From Parendozoicomonas sp. Alg238-R29 (GTDB lineage: Bacteria; Pseudomonadota; Gammaproteobacteria; Pseudomonadales; Endozoicomonadaceae), in NCBI RefSeq assembly GCF_947331445.1, contig NZ_CAMZOG010000001.1:51681-115680 (forward strand): a DNA stretch of 64,000 bases, given 5' to 3'. Positions within the stretch are counted from its first letter, which is position 1. Every line of letters starts with the position of its first letter. This document shows positions 36,943-46,270 of the stretch, in pieces. Position numbers and translations under genes: made by a program. The notes beneath the pieces were generated by a model. That model was not told where the DNA came from. It did no database searches and worked only from the letters and a program-made list of their open reading frames with translations.

Positions 36943-37344
36943 ATGTATAAAGAAATTATTTCACCTCGCTTTTTTGAGACCGACGCACTCGGTCATATCA
37001 ACAATACAGTTGTGCCCGTATGGTTTGAAAAAGCCCGGGAGCCAATCTTTCAGTTATTCACTCCGGATATGGATGTGAACAAGTGGAAACTGATCATTGC
37101 CAGAATTACCGTCGACTTTCTTGCTGAGATTCATTATGGCACTGATAAGGATGTGGAGATTCGTACTGGCCTGGTCAAGATTGGCAACTCTTCCATGACT
37201 ATCCGGCAAGAAGTGTGGCAACAGGAAAAATGCTGTGCCCGGGGAGATGCCGTTATGATTCATTATGACTATGCTTCTGCAAAGTCATCACCTATACCGG
37301 ATGTTATTCGCTCTGAATTGCAGAAAGCCTTAATTTCAGAGTAA
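36943..37344 (+). CDS. hotdog-fold acyl-CoA thioesterase
   Basis: The 133-residue protein has the 4HBT pattern RFFETDALGHINNTVVPVWFEKAR, where the Asp is the catalytic residue of the 4-hydroxybenzoyl-CoA thioesterase and YbgC groups. Length is standard. The acyl substrate is not predictable; its position after the AraC regulator suggests co-expression. Confidence 0.85.
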   Translation: MYKEIISPRFFETDALGHINNTVVPVWFEKAREPIFQLFTPDMDVNKWKLIIARITVDFLAEIHYGTDKDVEIRTGLVKIGNSSMTIRQEVWQQEKCCARGDAVMIHYDYASAKSSPIPDVIRSELQKALISE

Positions 37345-37364
37345 ATCACTGCAAGTGCTAAATC

Positions 37365-37373
37365 TGGTATGAT
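37365..37373 (+). promoter_or_regulatory. extended -10 promoter element for ilvD
   Basis: TGGTATGAT (TGn plus TATGAT) lies 75 bases before the ilvD ATG in the gap after the thioesterase gene. No good -35 was found. No leader peptide rich in branched-chain codons is visible. Confidence 0.45.
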
Positions 37374-37447
37374 GCCTTTCTGTTAAGGATCATAATTCAG
37401 AAAAATACCACGCAGTAAACGACTGCGACCTGCTTTTGAGGTGGCTC

Positions 37448-39289
37448 ATGCCTGTTTATCGTTCAAAAACTTCTACCCAGGGTCGTAACATGGCTGGCGC
37501 TCGCTCCCTGTGGCGCGCAACAGGTATGACCGATGAAGATTTCCAGAAGCCTATTATTGCCGTTGCCAACTCTTTTACCCAGTTTGTACCCGGCCATGTG
37601 CACTTGAAAGATATGGGGCAGCTGGTTGCCCGTGAAATTGAAAAGGCGGGTGGTGTAGCCAAAGAGTTCAACACTATTGCCGTAGATGACGGCATCGCTA
37701 TGGGTCACGATGGCATGCTCTATTCCCTGCCTAGCCGGGATATTATTGCTGACTCTGTCGAGTACATGGTGAATGCTCATTGTGCCGATGCGCTGGTTTG
37801 CATCTCGAACTGTGACAAGATTACACCGGGAATGCTGATGGCATCCATGCGCCTGAATATTCCAGTGATCTTTGTGTCTGGCGGGCCGATGGAAGCCGGT
37901 AAAACCAAGCTGTCTGAGAATAAGCTTGATTTGGTTGATGCGATGGTTATTGCCGCTTCTGATGCAGATCAGGAACAGGTAGATGAATATGAACGTTCTG
38001 CCTGCCCAACCTGTGGCTCATGCTCTGGTATGTTTACAGCTAACTCCATGAACTGTCTGACTGAGGCTCTGGGTCTTTCTCTGCCGGGTAATGGTTCCAT
38101 GCTGGCAACCCATGCTGACCGTGAACAGCTATTCCTTGAGGCTGGTCGTCGCATCGTTGACATTACTCGCCGTTATTATGAACAGGACGATGAGTCTGTA
38201 CTGCCTCGCTCTGTAGCCAGCGTGAAAGCTTTTGAGAACGCCATGAGCCTTGATATCGCCATGGGCGGTTCAACCAACACTATCCTCCATCTGTTGGCTG
38301 CTGCTCAGGAAGGCGAGGTGCCATTTGATATGCAGGATATTGACCGCCTGTCCCGTAAGGTTCCTCAGCTGTGTAAGGTTGCTCCCAATATTCAGAAATA
38401 TCACATGGAAGATGTGCACCGGGCTGGTGGAGTGTTCGGTATTCTGGCAGAACTGGATCGGGCAGGTCTGCTGCACCATGATATTCCTACCGTACACAGT
38501 GCCACTGTTGCCGAGGGGCTGGCTAAGTGGGATATCATGATCACAGCTGATGACAGCGTGAAAACCTTCTATAAAGCTGGCCCTGCCGGTATCCGTACTA
38601 CTCAGGCCTTCAGTCAGAGCACGCGCTGGCCGAGCCTGGATGCTGATCGGGAAAATGGCTGCATTCGCTCACTCGACCATGCTTACAGTCAGGAAGGTGG
38701 TCTAGCGGTGCTGTTCGGAAATATTGCAGAAAATGGTTGTGTCGTAAAAACCTCCGGGGTTGATGAAAGTATTCTGGTATTTGAAGGCCCGGCTCACGTC
38801 TGTGAGAGCCAGGAAGATGCTGTCAGTGATGTGTTGGAAGATCGGGTGAAGCCCGGCGATGTTGTGGTTATTCGCTACGAAGGGCCAAAAGGTGGCCCGG
38901 GTATGCAAGAGATGCTGTACCCAACCAGTTACCTGAAGTCCAAAGGTCTCGGCAAAGAGTGTGCTCTGATGACTGATGGTCGTTTTTCTGGTGGTACATC
39001 AGGCCTCTCTATTGGTCATGTTTCTCCAGAAGCGGCCGCTGGTGGAACTATTGGTTTGGTAGAAAAGGGAGATATGATTCATATTGATATCCCTAACCGA
39101 ACAATCAACGTGAAGCTTTCCGACGAGGAGCTGGCTAAGCGTCGTTCCGCTATGGATGCCAAAGGTAAGGATGGCTGGAAGCCTGTAGCCGAGCGTCCAC
39201 GTAAAGTATCAACAGCTCTTAAGGCTTATGCCAAGATGGCTACCAGTGCTGACCGTGGCGCTGTTCGAGACTTGAGTTTATTTGATTAG
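37448..39289 (+). CDS. ilvD: dihydroxy-acid dehydratase
   Basis: About 613 residues from the ATG at 37448, preceded by GAGGTGG; an upstream TTG at 37436 is less likely. Iron-sulfur cluster cysteines lie in [12 protein letters not shown] and [19 protein letters not shown], and the [19 protein letters not shown] signature is intact. The enzyme dehydrates dihydroxy acids to the 2-keto acid precursors of valine and isoleucine. It stands alone rather than with ilvBNC, with its own terminator. Confidence 0.98.
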   Translation: MPVYRSKTSTQGRNMAGARSLWRATGMTDEDFQKPIIAVANSFTQFVPGHVHLKDMGQLVAREIEKAGGVAKEFNTIAVDDGIAMGHDGMLYSLPSRDIIADSVEYMVNAHCADALVCISNCDKITPGMLMASMRLNIPVIFVSGGPMEAGKTKLSENKLDLVDAMVIAASDADQEQVDEYERSACPTCGSCSGMFTANSMNCLTEALGLSLPGNGSMLATHADREQLFLEAGRRIVDITRRYYEQDDESVLPRSVASVKAFENAMSLDIAMGGSTNTILHLLAAAQEGEVPFDMQDIDRLSRKVPQLCKVAPNIQKYHMEDVHRAGGVFGILAELDRAGLLHHDIPTVHSATVAEGLAKWDIMITADDSVKTFYKAGPAGIRTTQAFSQSTRWPSLDADRENGCIRSLDHAYSQEGGLAVLFGNIAENGCVVKTSGVDESILVFEGPAHVCESQEDAVSDVLEDRVKPGDVVVIRYEGPKGGPGMQEMLYPTSYLKSKGLGKECALMTDGRFSGGTSGLSIGHVSPEAAAGGTIGLVEKGDMIHIDIPNRTINVKLSDEELAKRRSAMDAKGKDGWKPVAERPRKVSTALKAYAKMATSADRGAVRDLSLFD

Positions 39290-39314
39290 TGATTGCTATT
39301 CACAACTGATAATT

Positions 39315-39342
39315 AAAGCGCCCACAAATAAGTGGGCGTTTT
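39315..39342 (+). terminator. ilvD terminator
   Basis: Stem CGCCCAC (39319-39325) / GTGGGCG (39332-39338), extended by A-T pairs, is followed by a T-run on the plus strand 25 bases after ilvD. Confidence 0.85.
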
Positions 39343-39418
39343 AATTTCTTCCTGTCACCCCCCTAATTTCTGTGTCTACTCTGAAATGGAATCATTTAAT
39401 TTCCATCAGGGAGTGAAC

Positions 39419-40408
39419 ATGAAGGGGTTTGTGAGAAGTCTAATTGTTACTGCCAGCTTTCTCTTGCCTGTTACCTGGGCTGCTGAAGAGGTAGATTCAA
39501 CTGCAGGAACAGGAGATTCACTCGACCCGATCGCTAAAAAAGCGATTGCTTATGCGGTGCCGGCAACCGCTTACAGCCACAGCCCAATGGGCAAGATTGA
39601 TGAAGGCAGCAAGGCTCTGGCAAAAAAGCTTTACATTGAATATTCCCATCAAGTGTTGTCTGAACAATTTGAAGGGAGTAACCCGGATCAGCTGTTGTGG
39701 ACTAATTATCTGAAAGTGGTTTATCACCCGATAAAAGCGTTCATCTTTGCCGATATTGATTCACGAATGGGTATATCTAACTCCCACTCGTCTAGCCCTG
39801 ATCAGGACAAGCAGATTTCTGAGCCTGGTAGAGCCAAAGAGAGGATGGAAAAGAAACTCAAGGAGTGGTCCAAAAAGGCGTTTTATTACTACTTCAATCC
39901 ACCTGAAGCCAGTGCTGAATCTTTCGATGCATTAAAACAGAGTATAACTGCACGTTGTGAGGAAGCCCTTGGTAAACTGGCCACTAATGAACCGGACAGT
40001 CAGCTGTCGGATTATTACTATCAGTGTTATCAACCGGTTTCAGATCTTGCTGGTTCAAAACTGACCTCTTTGGTTCCTGTAGACAGGCTTGCTGCTTTAC
40101 TACTATTTAACTCCCGTTTGGCCGTAAATCCAGAAGGTATTCCTCCACGCCTTGCTCAATCTCTGACCTGGTATGCGGTTTTATCTAATGAAGCTTTGAC
40201 TCACTTTGAGTCTGCAATAGAAGATAAAAGCGGCTTTAAAGATGAGATGATGGATATGTTTAAACGAGGCTATTCACCGGAGACCATGGCGAAGGTGTTC
40301 AGGCAGAACTTCGTTAATTTCGGACTAGCCTATCGAAAAATCTGGTATTACTACGAAAAGCACAAAGCGAATGAGTGGTACAGTAAAAAGCGGGTAAGAA
40401 CCTTCTGA
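39419..40408 (+). CDS. exported protein of unknown function
   Basis: About 329 residues from the ATG at 39419, which follows AGGGAG; longer starts lack a signal peptide. The N-terminus MKGFVRSLIVTASFLLPVTWA is a clear signal peptide. The mature part is mostly helical with many Lys/Glu and a Tyr-rich end (YRKIWYYYEKHKANEW). No known domain was recognised. The bidirectional hairpin at 40420-40441 separates it from the convergent small gene. Confidence 0.75.
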   Translation: MKGFVRSLIVTASFLLPVTWAAEEVDSTAGTGDSLDPIAKKAIAYAVPATAYSHSPMGKIDEGSKALAKKLYIEYSHQVLSEQFEGSNPDQLLWTNYLKVVYHPIKAFIFADIDSRMGISNSHSSSPDQDKQISEPGRAKERMEKKLKEWSKKAFYYYFNPPEASAESFDALKQSITARCEEALGKLATNEPDSQLSDYYYQCYQPVSDLAGSKLTSLVPVDRLAALLLFNSRLAVNPEGIPPRLAQSLTWYAVLSNEALTHFESAIEDKSGFKDEMMDMFKRGYSPETMAKVFRQNFVNFGLAYRKIWYYYEKHKANEWYSKKRVRTF

Positions 40409-40419
40409 GAAAAGTGGAT

Positions 40420-40441
40420 GCCTGGAGCTTATGCTCCAGGC
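40420..40441. terminator. bidirectional terminator hairpin
   Basis: Perfect 9-bp stem GCCTGGAGC/GCTCCAGGC with loop TTAT between convergent genes. T-rich sequence follows on the minus strand. Confidence 0.6.
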
Positions 40442-40449
40442 GTCTTGTC

Positions 40450-40740
40450 TTAAGATCTTCTGTTAATTGCTGCAATCAATCCTTCACCCCTGCCAATCAG
40501 ATAAAGAGCAGAAATCAGGTAAACAGCCAGCTTGCTAATGATGCTGACAGAGTGAGCAAGTGGGCCATGGCTGAGGAGAGTCTGCAAGTTACCACTCTCC
40601 ATCAACATATCCCATGAAAGCAAGATGTTGATAATTTCAGGCGTCGCCATAAACAGAGATGGTAGCATCTGCAGGCTGAGAGCCAGCATCCAGAACCCTG
40701 TGGCCCGTACCAAAATCCATACAATATCCTGTCTGTTCAT
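40450..40740 (-). CDS. small membrane protein, unknown
   Basis: About 96 residues from the ATG at 40738-40740, which has a strong GGAGG site 4 bases upstream. Two hydrophobic segments (about 7-30 and 62-85) are separated by a loop with ILLSWDMLMESGN. No family was recognised. The frame is open further upstream, but that part looks non-coding. Confidence 0.65.
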   Translation of the reverse strand: MNRQDIVWILVRATGFWMLALSLQMLPSLFMATPEIINILLSWDMLMESGNLQTLLSHGPLAHSVSIISKLAVYLISALYLIGRGEGLIAAINRRS

Positions 40741-40923
40741 AGTGCCTCCAATATCCATGTATCCCATTCGTATGCTTCTATTGACACGGCGGGAACCATA
40801 GAAGTTCGATGGAATAGGTCGTGATGCGGCTAAGGTCTGAACGACAGCTGGCAATATCCTCAATAGATTACGGTTGTAGGCCGATAACCAAGGGATTGGC
40901 GTTTGTAGAAAGGAAGCATAATT

Positions 40924-42291
40924 GTGGTTGCAGAGAAAATTCTTCGTTGGTTTTGGCTCTTGCTACTTTGGTCCGTAGCTACGGTTCACGCCTCTGTTCC
41001 TGAAGATGAGTTCTGTATTAATAACCGGGCTCATACCAGTGCTTCAGCGGTGGCGAGCAATCTCAGTATTGGTATTCAGGTTCGTGACAGAGGGCGAGTT
41101 GTTTTTCCTGGAAATGGTGGGGTTTACCATCTGAAATGGAGGAAGAAGTATTGCCGGGCTGTTTCCGGTGATGAGCGTGTGGAGATTTTTGATAAAAAGG
41201 CCTTTGGGTCATGGAAGCAAAAAGCCAGTATAGAAACCCGTCTGTTGAAAAATATGGAGCTTCGTATTGGGCGATCTGGCAGAATCGACCAGATTTATGG
41301 GTTGAACTATGTGTACAACCCTCACCTCGAGGAAGGTTTACCTTCTGAGTCCCGCTGGATGACGGAGTTATATTCGAACAGTGATATTCCTCTTAACCAG
41401 ATCTGCATGCCAGGCACCCATAATGCCGGTAGCTACAAAATCAGCGCTCTCTCCGGCGAAGATCCTTTTATGGACAAGCCAGTACGGGAGATTCTGGATA
41501 AAGTTAAGTTTGACTTTCTGGATCTTCCCGTAAAACAGGTTGTTGCGCTATGGGCGAAAAACCAGGATTTGAATGTTTATGAGCAGCTGAAGAAAGGTGT
41601 GCGCTATCTGGATATTCGGGCGAGAAAGGTCAAGGGGCGTCTGGTGACAGTGCATCAATTGGAAGGCGCCACCATAGCAAAAGTTGTGGAAGATTTGCGC
41701 CGATTTTTGGATGAAAATCCAGGTGAGGTTGTTATCTTCCATGTTAGTGAAGCTCACGGTATGAGTCGCGAGGAGAGACGGGAGATTTATCAGCTTCTTG
41801 AAACGCAGCTTGGGGGAAGGCTTTCAGATCCTAAAGTGATGACACCTGGATCTTCTATTAAAGAGTTCCAGAATGCAGGGAAGCAGGTCATTGTGGTCGC
41901 TGAAGACAGCGGTGATCACCCGATGATCTGGCACTGGTACCAGAACCTGTCCAATATCTGGTATGACAAAAGCCGTCCTGATGAGATTTTGGAGAGACTT
42001 GCTGCCAGTATTCCTTACCGGCGTAATGATCAATTTTATGTTTCTCAGATGATTCTTACCCCAAGGGATGGTGATATCGCGAAAATGGCTGTGCCCGGGA
42101 TTCCCGGTTCCCAGGATCAGTTAATTGACACGATTCGCAAACCATCAGGGATGATGAAATATCTGATGAATGCGGCTCAGAAAAATAATAAGCGGGTGAA
42201 TATCGTTCTTCAGGACTTTATTGAAGACAGCGATATATTCCGTGCCTGTATGGCAGAAAACAAAATGCAGTTGGAAGGCGCTTTAAATTGA
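40924..42291 (+). CDS. exported phosphatidylinositol-specific phospholipase C (X-domain)
   Basis: The 455-residue protein starts with GTG after AAGGAAG. A signal peptide (about 1-25, ATVHA) is followed by a 120-residue region with no known fold, then a PI-PLC X domain (about 150-440). The catalytic histidines are His166 in CMPGTHNAGSY and His244 in VTVHQLEG. GVRYLDIRARK supplies the conserved Asp/Arg region and EVVIFHVSE a barrel strand. Such enzymes cleave phosphatidylinositol or GPI anchors, lipids that are mainly eukaryotic. The protein could be secreted to act on a host. Substrate is inferred. Confidence 0.85.
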   Translation: MVAEKILRWFWLLLLWSVATVHASVPEDEFCINNRAHTSASAVASNLSIGIQVRDRGRVVFPGNGGVYHLKWRKKYCRAVSGDERVEIFDKKAFGSWKQKASIETRLLKNMELRIGRSGRIDQIYGLNYVYNPHLEEGLPSESRWMTELYSNSDIPLNQICMPGTHNAGSYKISALSGEDPFMDKPVREILDKVKFDFLDLPVKQVVALWAKNQDLNVYEQLKKGVRYLDIRARKVKGRLVTVHQLEGATIAKVVEDLRRFLDENPGEVVIFHVSEAHGMSREERREIYQLLETQLGGRLSDPKVMTPGSSIKEFQNAGKQVIVVAEDSGDHPMIWHWYQNLSNIWYDKSRPDEILERLAASIPYRRNDQFYVSQMILTPRDGDIAKMAVPGIPGSQDQLIDTIRKPSGMMKYLMNAAQKNNKRVNIVLQDFIEDSDIFRACMAENKMQLEGALN

Positions 42292-42298
42292 GAGACTG

Positions 42299-42916
42299 TC
42301 AGGACAAGACAATCCTGATAGCTATCAGCAGCAAAACTGTGCCAGTCAGTTTATTAATGAATCCAGCTTTTTTCTGAATCGCCGGCATTAATCGAGGGTG
42401 GCTGAAGGCAAGGGCGACCAATGAATACCAGATGCCATCTACCGCAGTCGCGGTCAACACTATAATCTCCTGTTGAACCCACTCGGCTCCCGGTTTTACA
42501 AACTGACTGAACAGCGCCAGGAAGAAAACGGCAATCTTAGGATTCAGAAAGGAAATCAGAAATCCCTGTCTGGCAGCTCCAGCGATGGTTAGTTCTGCCG
42601 TCTTGTTTGCCTCGCCACCCTGAGTGATATCTGCGGAGGCTTTAAAAGCATTGATTGCCAGCCATGCCAGATAGAGTGCCCCACCCCAGGTAATGAAACG
42701 AAAGGCAAGTGGTGTTTCAGTAATAAGAACGGAGATTCCAGTCGTCACTATCAGGGCATAAAATGCAATGCCCATACTGTGACTGACTCCCGTGGCAACA
42801 CCATGGAGGCGGGAGCCATTCATGGTGTTACGCAAAACAACAGCAAGACTTGGACCCGGGGAAATGGCCCCCAGCAGGCAGACTGTAAAAATAGGAAACC
42901 ATTCCGTCAGGGGCAT
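42299..42916 (-). CDS. LysE/RhtB-family amino acid exporter
   Basis: The 205-residue membrane protein has six helices and the LysE motif GAISPGPSLAVVLRNTMNGSR near the N-terminus. Relatives export homoserine, threonine or other amino acids. It converges on the PI-PLC gene with only 7 bases between stops. Confidence 0.88.
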   Translation of the reverse strand: MPLTEWFPIFTVCLLGAISPGPSLAVVLRNTMNGSRLHGVATGVSHSMGIAFYALIVTTGISVLITETPLAFRFITWGGALYLAWLAINAFKASADITQGGEANKTAELTIAGAARQGFLISFLNPKIAVFFLALFSQFVKPGAEWVQQEIIVLTATAVDGIWYSLVALAFSHPRLMPAIQKKAGFINKLTGTVLLLIAIRIVLS

Positions 42917-42952
42917 ACTGCTCTTGTTATCCTGCTTGTTGGTTGAGCTTTC

Positions 42953-43999
42953 TTAGTTGAGGGATGTCAGGGTTGGCATACCAGCCATGCGCATGGTCAG
43001 ACCCAGTAATTCATCATTGGTATTGTAGTTGGATTCAACACCTTTCAGAGTGCGGTCAATCAATGCTGCGCGCTCAATCATGTCGCGGATAGCTTTTTCA
43101 CCGTGACGACGAATAAAGCTCATATAGTTGTTTTTCTTTTTCTTCAGAAGAAAAGGCACTTGCTTATGGGGGCGGGCAACCTGCTCAATGATTGCATCCA
43201 ATCCCATTCCTTGTCGCAGGCCGCTGGCCATATGATTAGCCAATCTCAGTTCACGGGATAATGACCAGAGCATAATGGTCGGTTCCGTTCCCTCAGCCAA
43301 AAGACCATGAAATATCCTCAGGCTATGGCGAACATCTCCGGCAAGCACCGCATCAGCCAAGCCAAAAACATCATAGCGGGCATTGTCTGCAACAACATTA
43401 CGAACAGTATCAACAGTGATGACCTGATCACTGAGTAATTTGAGCTTTTCAATTTCCTGGGCCGCTGCCAGCAGGTTACCTTCAAGAAGATCTGCAAGCA
43501 GAGTGACAGCCTCTGGTTCAGCATTCAGGCCGGCACGTTTCAGCCGCTGACTGATCCAACCTGGTAACTGATGGGGTTCGACAGGCCATATCTGGGTGTA
43601 AACGCTCTGTTGCTCAAGTGCTGTGAACCACTTTACCTTTTCTTGCTTCTTGGTAATGCGCGTGGTGATCAAAAGCAGCATGGTGTCAGGAGGCAGGCGT
43701 TCGGCATATTCCTGCAGAACCTTTTTCCCGTCACCAATCTTGTCAAAAGCTACCCGCAGCTCAATCAGCTGCTTGCTGGCAAACAGGGAAAGGCTATTAG
43801 CTTCCACCATAATATCCTGCCAGGAAAAACCGGGGTCAACATGGTGCACAATGCGATCAGTGTAACCATTGTCCCGGGCAGCCCTTCGAATAGTGTCACA
43901 GGCTTCTTCAATCTGCAGAGGCTCGTCGCCCGAAACAATATAGACAGGAGCCAGATTCTTTCGAAGCTGGCCCTGTAGCTGGTCTATGCGGACTTTCAT
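42953..43999 (-). CDS. holA: DNA polymerase III delta subunit
   Basis: The 348-residue protein is the clamp-loader delta subunit, which opens the beta clamp. It shows the N-terminal VYIVSGDEPLQIEEACDTIRRAA, the middle LADLLEGNLLAAAQEIEKL and the C-terminal VESNYNTNDELLGLTMRMA of HolA. It follows lptE by 7 bases, the usual gene pair. Confidence 0.96.
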   Translation of the reverse strand: MKVRIDQLQGQLRKNLAPVYIVSGDEPLQIEEACDTIRRAARDNGYTDRIVHHVDPGFSWQDIMVEANSLSLFASKQLIELRVAFDKIGDGKKVLQEYAERLPPDTMLLLITTRITKKQEKVKWFTALEQQSVYTQIWPVEPHQLPGWISQRLKRAGLNAEPEAVTLLADLLEGNLLAAAQEIEKLKLLSDQVITVDTVRNVVADNARYDVFGLADAVLAGDVRHSLRIFHGLLAEGTEPTIMLWSLSRELRLANHMASGLRQGMGLDAIIEQVARPHKQVPFLLKKKKNNYMSFIRRHGEKAIRDMIERAALIDRTLKGVESNYNTNDELLGLTMRMAGMPTLTSLN

Positions 44000-44006
44000 A
44001 AAGCGG

Positions 44007-44591
44007 TTACTGGCTCATCAGACCAGAAGGGCGAACTTGCGCGGCTGTTTTTTCAGCAGCTTCCTGAGCTTCGATGGCCTCTTCCGTTAGAGTCGTTAGT
44101 TCAGTATTGGTCAGTGATGCAATGCGGCGGGTCAGACTGAATGCCAGGTTTCGCTGAATCTCACTCCAGACCAGCTCCAGTTCAGACTGTGAAGCATTGT
44201 ATTCGCCATCACGTCGCTGGTAAGTGCCGTACTGGCTCAGCTCGCCTTTAGGAATCAGCACCAGACCATTCTTGTCAACCAGCTGCCAGTTAAGAGTACC
44301 CACTACGTCGTAGTCGGTAACGATGCCGCCGCCGGATGTTGTTGTCATGGTTTCTTCTCTGTCCAGGCTGATAACATTTACGGTGTAGGGAGCATCCTCA
44401 GTAATGGTAATACCGGTTTGTTCAAGGGTGCGGGTCAGGGTACGTTGGAAATTGCGGTCAGACACTTCCAGAGAAAGGTTCTGAATTTCGGAGGCATCGA
44501 TAGTGCCGCGGAGCTGAAAGCCGCAGGCGGTTACCATCAAAGCCATAACCATGACCAGAACGGGAGAGAAAATCCTTTGAATTCGGTTCAT
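44007..44591 (-). CDS. lptE: LPS-assembly lipoprotein LptE
   Basis: The 194-residue lipoprotein has lipobox VTAC and the conserved start CGFQLRGTIDASEIQNLSLE. It plugs the LptD barrel that puts LPS on the cell surface. The C-terminal 30 residues are low complexity (EEAIEAQEAAEKTA). leuS, which normally precedes lptE-holA, is not here; effector-like sequence begins instead. Confidence 0.93.
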   Translation of the reverse strand: MNRIQRIFSPVLVMVMALMVTACGFQLRGTIDASEIQNLSLEVSDRNFQRTLTRTLEQTGITITEDAPYTVNVISLDREETMTTTSGGGIVTDYDVVGTLNWQLVDKNGLVLIPKGELSQYGTYQRRDGEYNASQSELELVWSEIQRNLAFSLTRRIASLTNTELTTLTEEAIEAQEAAEKTAAQVRPSGLMSQ

Positions 44592-44632
44592 ATTACTGAT
44601 TCGCTGTTAGACAGAATATTCCTTAGTCGGCA

Positions 44633-44638
44633 ATTATA
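44633..44638 (-). promoter_or_regulatory. candidate -10 box for lptE-holA
   Basis: On the minus strand a perfect TATAAT lies 42 bases before lptE in the context TGGTTATAATTGCC, nearly identical to the one before proA. No clear -35 is visible. Confidence 0.4.
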
Positions 44639-44768
44639 ACCATGGTCTGCCATGAAAACGATGACCGGTGGAAGAGATATTTTGTCACCACAGCTTAAAT
44701 AAAGTTTTACCCGTCTGGCAATTTTTACCTGAAAGCGTTTATTCAGACTATCTGGCAGACGGAAATGT

Positions 44769-44942
44769 CTATTGCAGGAAAGAATACTGAAGGGCTTTTC
44801 TTGGTGTGATTCGAATTGTGGGATTCGAAACCAGCGTTTTTGATATTAGGTCAGCGGCCTGGTCGGCGTAAGCTTCGGGTTCTTTTGGTAATGCATTGTT
44901 TAATGTATTGTTTAATGCTGCTTTCATATATTGTCTGGCCAT
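44769..44942 (-). pseudogene. C-terminal fragment of a eukaryotic-type protein kinase
   Basis: A 57-codon frame from ATG 44940-44942 to TAG 44769-44771 encodes ...ADLISKTLVSNPTIRI followed by TPRKALQYSFL. This is the kinase subdomain XI pattern, with the invariant Arg in NPTIRIT and the closing A-L-x-x-x-F helix. The frame stays open 10 codons upstream of the ATG to a stop inside a terminator hairpin. It holds a 12-bp near-tandem repeat coding LNNTLNN. It is too short to be a kinase, so it is a remnant. A matching N-terminal fragment lies at 48.4-48.7 kb on the same strand. Confidence 0.65.
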
Positions 44943-44958
44943 TAAGTAAGCACTAACG

Positions 44959-44992
44959 AAAACAACCCTGTCTTAATAGACAGGGTTGTTTT
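44959..44992. terminator. bidirectional terminator
   Basis: A perfect 14-bp inverted repeat (44959-44972 with 44979-44992) with A/T tails on both sides lies 27 bases after the minus-strand coiled-coil gene. Confidence 0.85.
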
Positions 44993-45019
44993 ATTTCAGC
45001 GGTGAAAGCTTCTATGCAG

Positions 45020-45826
45020 TTATGACTGGAGCAGATTCAACTCTTTTTGCATTGTAACGAGTGATTTTTCCATTTCACCAAGCTTCTCGTTCTTGCGCTG
45101 TATAGCCAGAATGCTCTTTTTGAGCTCATTCAGTTTCTCAAGGCGATGGCGAATTGGTTTGGCTACCGTTTGCTTGTTTGATAGTAATTGATTCTCCAGC
45201 TGACTAAGACTTGCTATCTTATCGTCAATGGAAGTAATAAACTCAGGAGTAAAGTGTGGCTCCTTCTCTCCCATCATAGACGTATCCAACTGTTCACGGC
45301 TAACAGAAAGTTTATTGTATTCTCTCAAATGCTTTTCTGCCCGAATTCTTGAAAGTGGCAGTCTGAAGTCTGCCATGAATTCGATGGAACTTTTCTGCTT
45401 AGAAATCTTATTCGTGAGCTTATCTTCTGGCGACAGCAGGGCAGCTCTAACTATGCCCGTAGGGACTCCCAGAGTTGCACCAATAGCGCTTCCAGCTGCT
45501 ACACCGATCGTCACTGGAGCAGGGCTCAAGGTACAAACGGAAGCTATACCTCCAACTATCAGCCCCAGACCCGTCCAGGAGGCGACAACCTGCACAGAGG
45601 TAGAAACAAACAGCTTCACTCTATCGAGAATTGTCACCTTATACTTTTGTAGTACCTTGTCTTTTGGCGTCGTGAAATCGCCAGCCTTGTCTGCAGAGAA
45701 CTGAGGCGTTGAATTAGTGAGAGCCTTTACACGAGGGTTCGGTAGCTCCTGCTCCTGGCTGGTTACTGGTGAAAAGTGATTCGATGCGTAAGAACTTGAT
45801 CCCAGAGTGTTCATATTCATATTCAT
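45020..45826 (-). CDS. putative secreted effector-like protein with membrane hairpin and coiled coil
   Basis: The 268-residue protein has no recognised family. The first 60 residues are rich in Ser, Asn, Thr and Gln with no Sec signal, as in many type III substrates. Two Gly/Ala/Val-rich segments (about 72-100 and 103-125) could form a membrane hairpin like that of Inc or translocator proteins. Residues about 200-268 are a predicted coiled coil. The start at 45826 follows AGGGAGA. It lies beside the SopB-like gene and between kinase fragments. The effector role is inference. Confidence 0.7.
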   Translation of the reverse strand: MNMNMNTLGSSSYASNHFSPVTSQEQELPNPRVKALTNSTPQFSADKAGDFTTPKDKVLQKYKVTILDRVKLFVSTSVQVVASWTGLGLIVGGIASVCTLSPAPVTIGVAAGSAIGATLGVPTGIVRAALLSPEDKLTNKISKQKSSIEFMADFRLPLSRIRAEKHLREYNKLSVSREQLDTSMMGEKEPHFTPEFITSIDDKIASLSQLENQLLSNKQTVAKPIRHRLEKLNELKKSILAIQRKNEKLGEMEKSLVTMQKELNLLQS

Positions 45827-45954
45827 TCTCCCTTATGTGTTGAGTTATGTTGTTTCACTATCCCAGTATTGAATTAGTTCCCCACTTCAACCATTGAACT
45901 TTGGTTGGATAAGTGCCCAAGCCATGGATTGAGTACTCAAGGTAGGAGGCTTTA

Positions 45955-46231
45955 ATGAATGCTACTTTTGTACTAGTTCCAAAACGCCATAACGGGGATC
46001 ATCAAATACGAACATTGTCGGCGGCCCGCTAGCATATTTTCTGAAGAGTACTGTGGCCTGGTCAAACAGTGTTTGAACGCTCAGGGCTTACCAGATGGGT
46101 ATGTTGTGACTGGTCTGGAAGATATCTCTTTATATAAAGATAACCGTGAAGAAAAAATATTTGCAGCAGCCGGTAAGGGAAATGCCAGCCATTTGTTTGT
46201 CAAACAGGTCAAGCCAAGCCAATCTGAATAA
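45955..46231 (+). pseudogene. small frameshifted gene before the SopB-like effector, possible chaperone
   Basis: A strong AGGAGG site precedes the ATG at 45955. The first frame encodes MNATFVLVPKRHNGDHQIRT and stops with TAG at 46030-46032. One base over, the frame is open from 45977 to TAA at 46229-46231 and encodes SIFSEEYCGLVKQCLNAQGL, then PDGYVVTGLEDISLYKDNRE and KIFAAAGKGNASHLFVKQV. Joined at about 46020-46031 they give one protein of about 92 residues. Size and position directly upstream of a SopB-type gene would suit a type III chaperone, but no motif proves it. A sequencing error or programmed shift is also possible. Confidence 0.45.
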
Positions 46232-46270
46232 ATATCTATAGCAAAGCGCAGGGATGGCTGCTTCAGGCCT

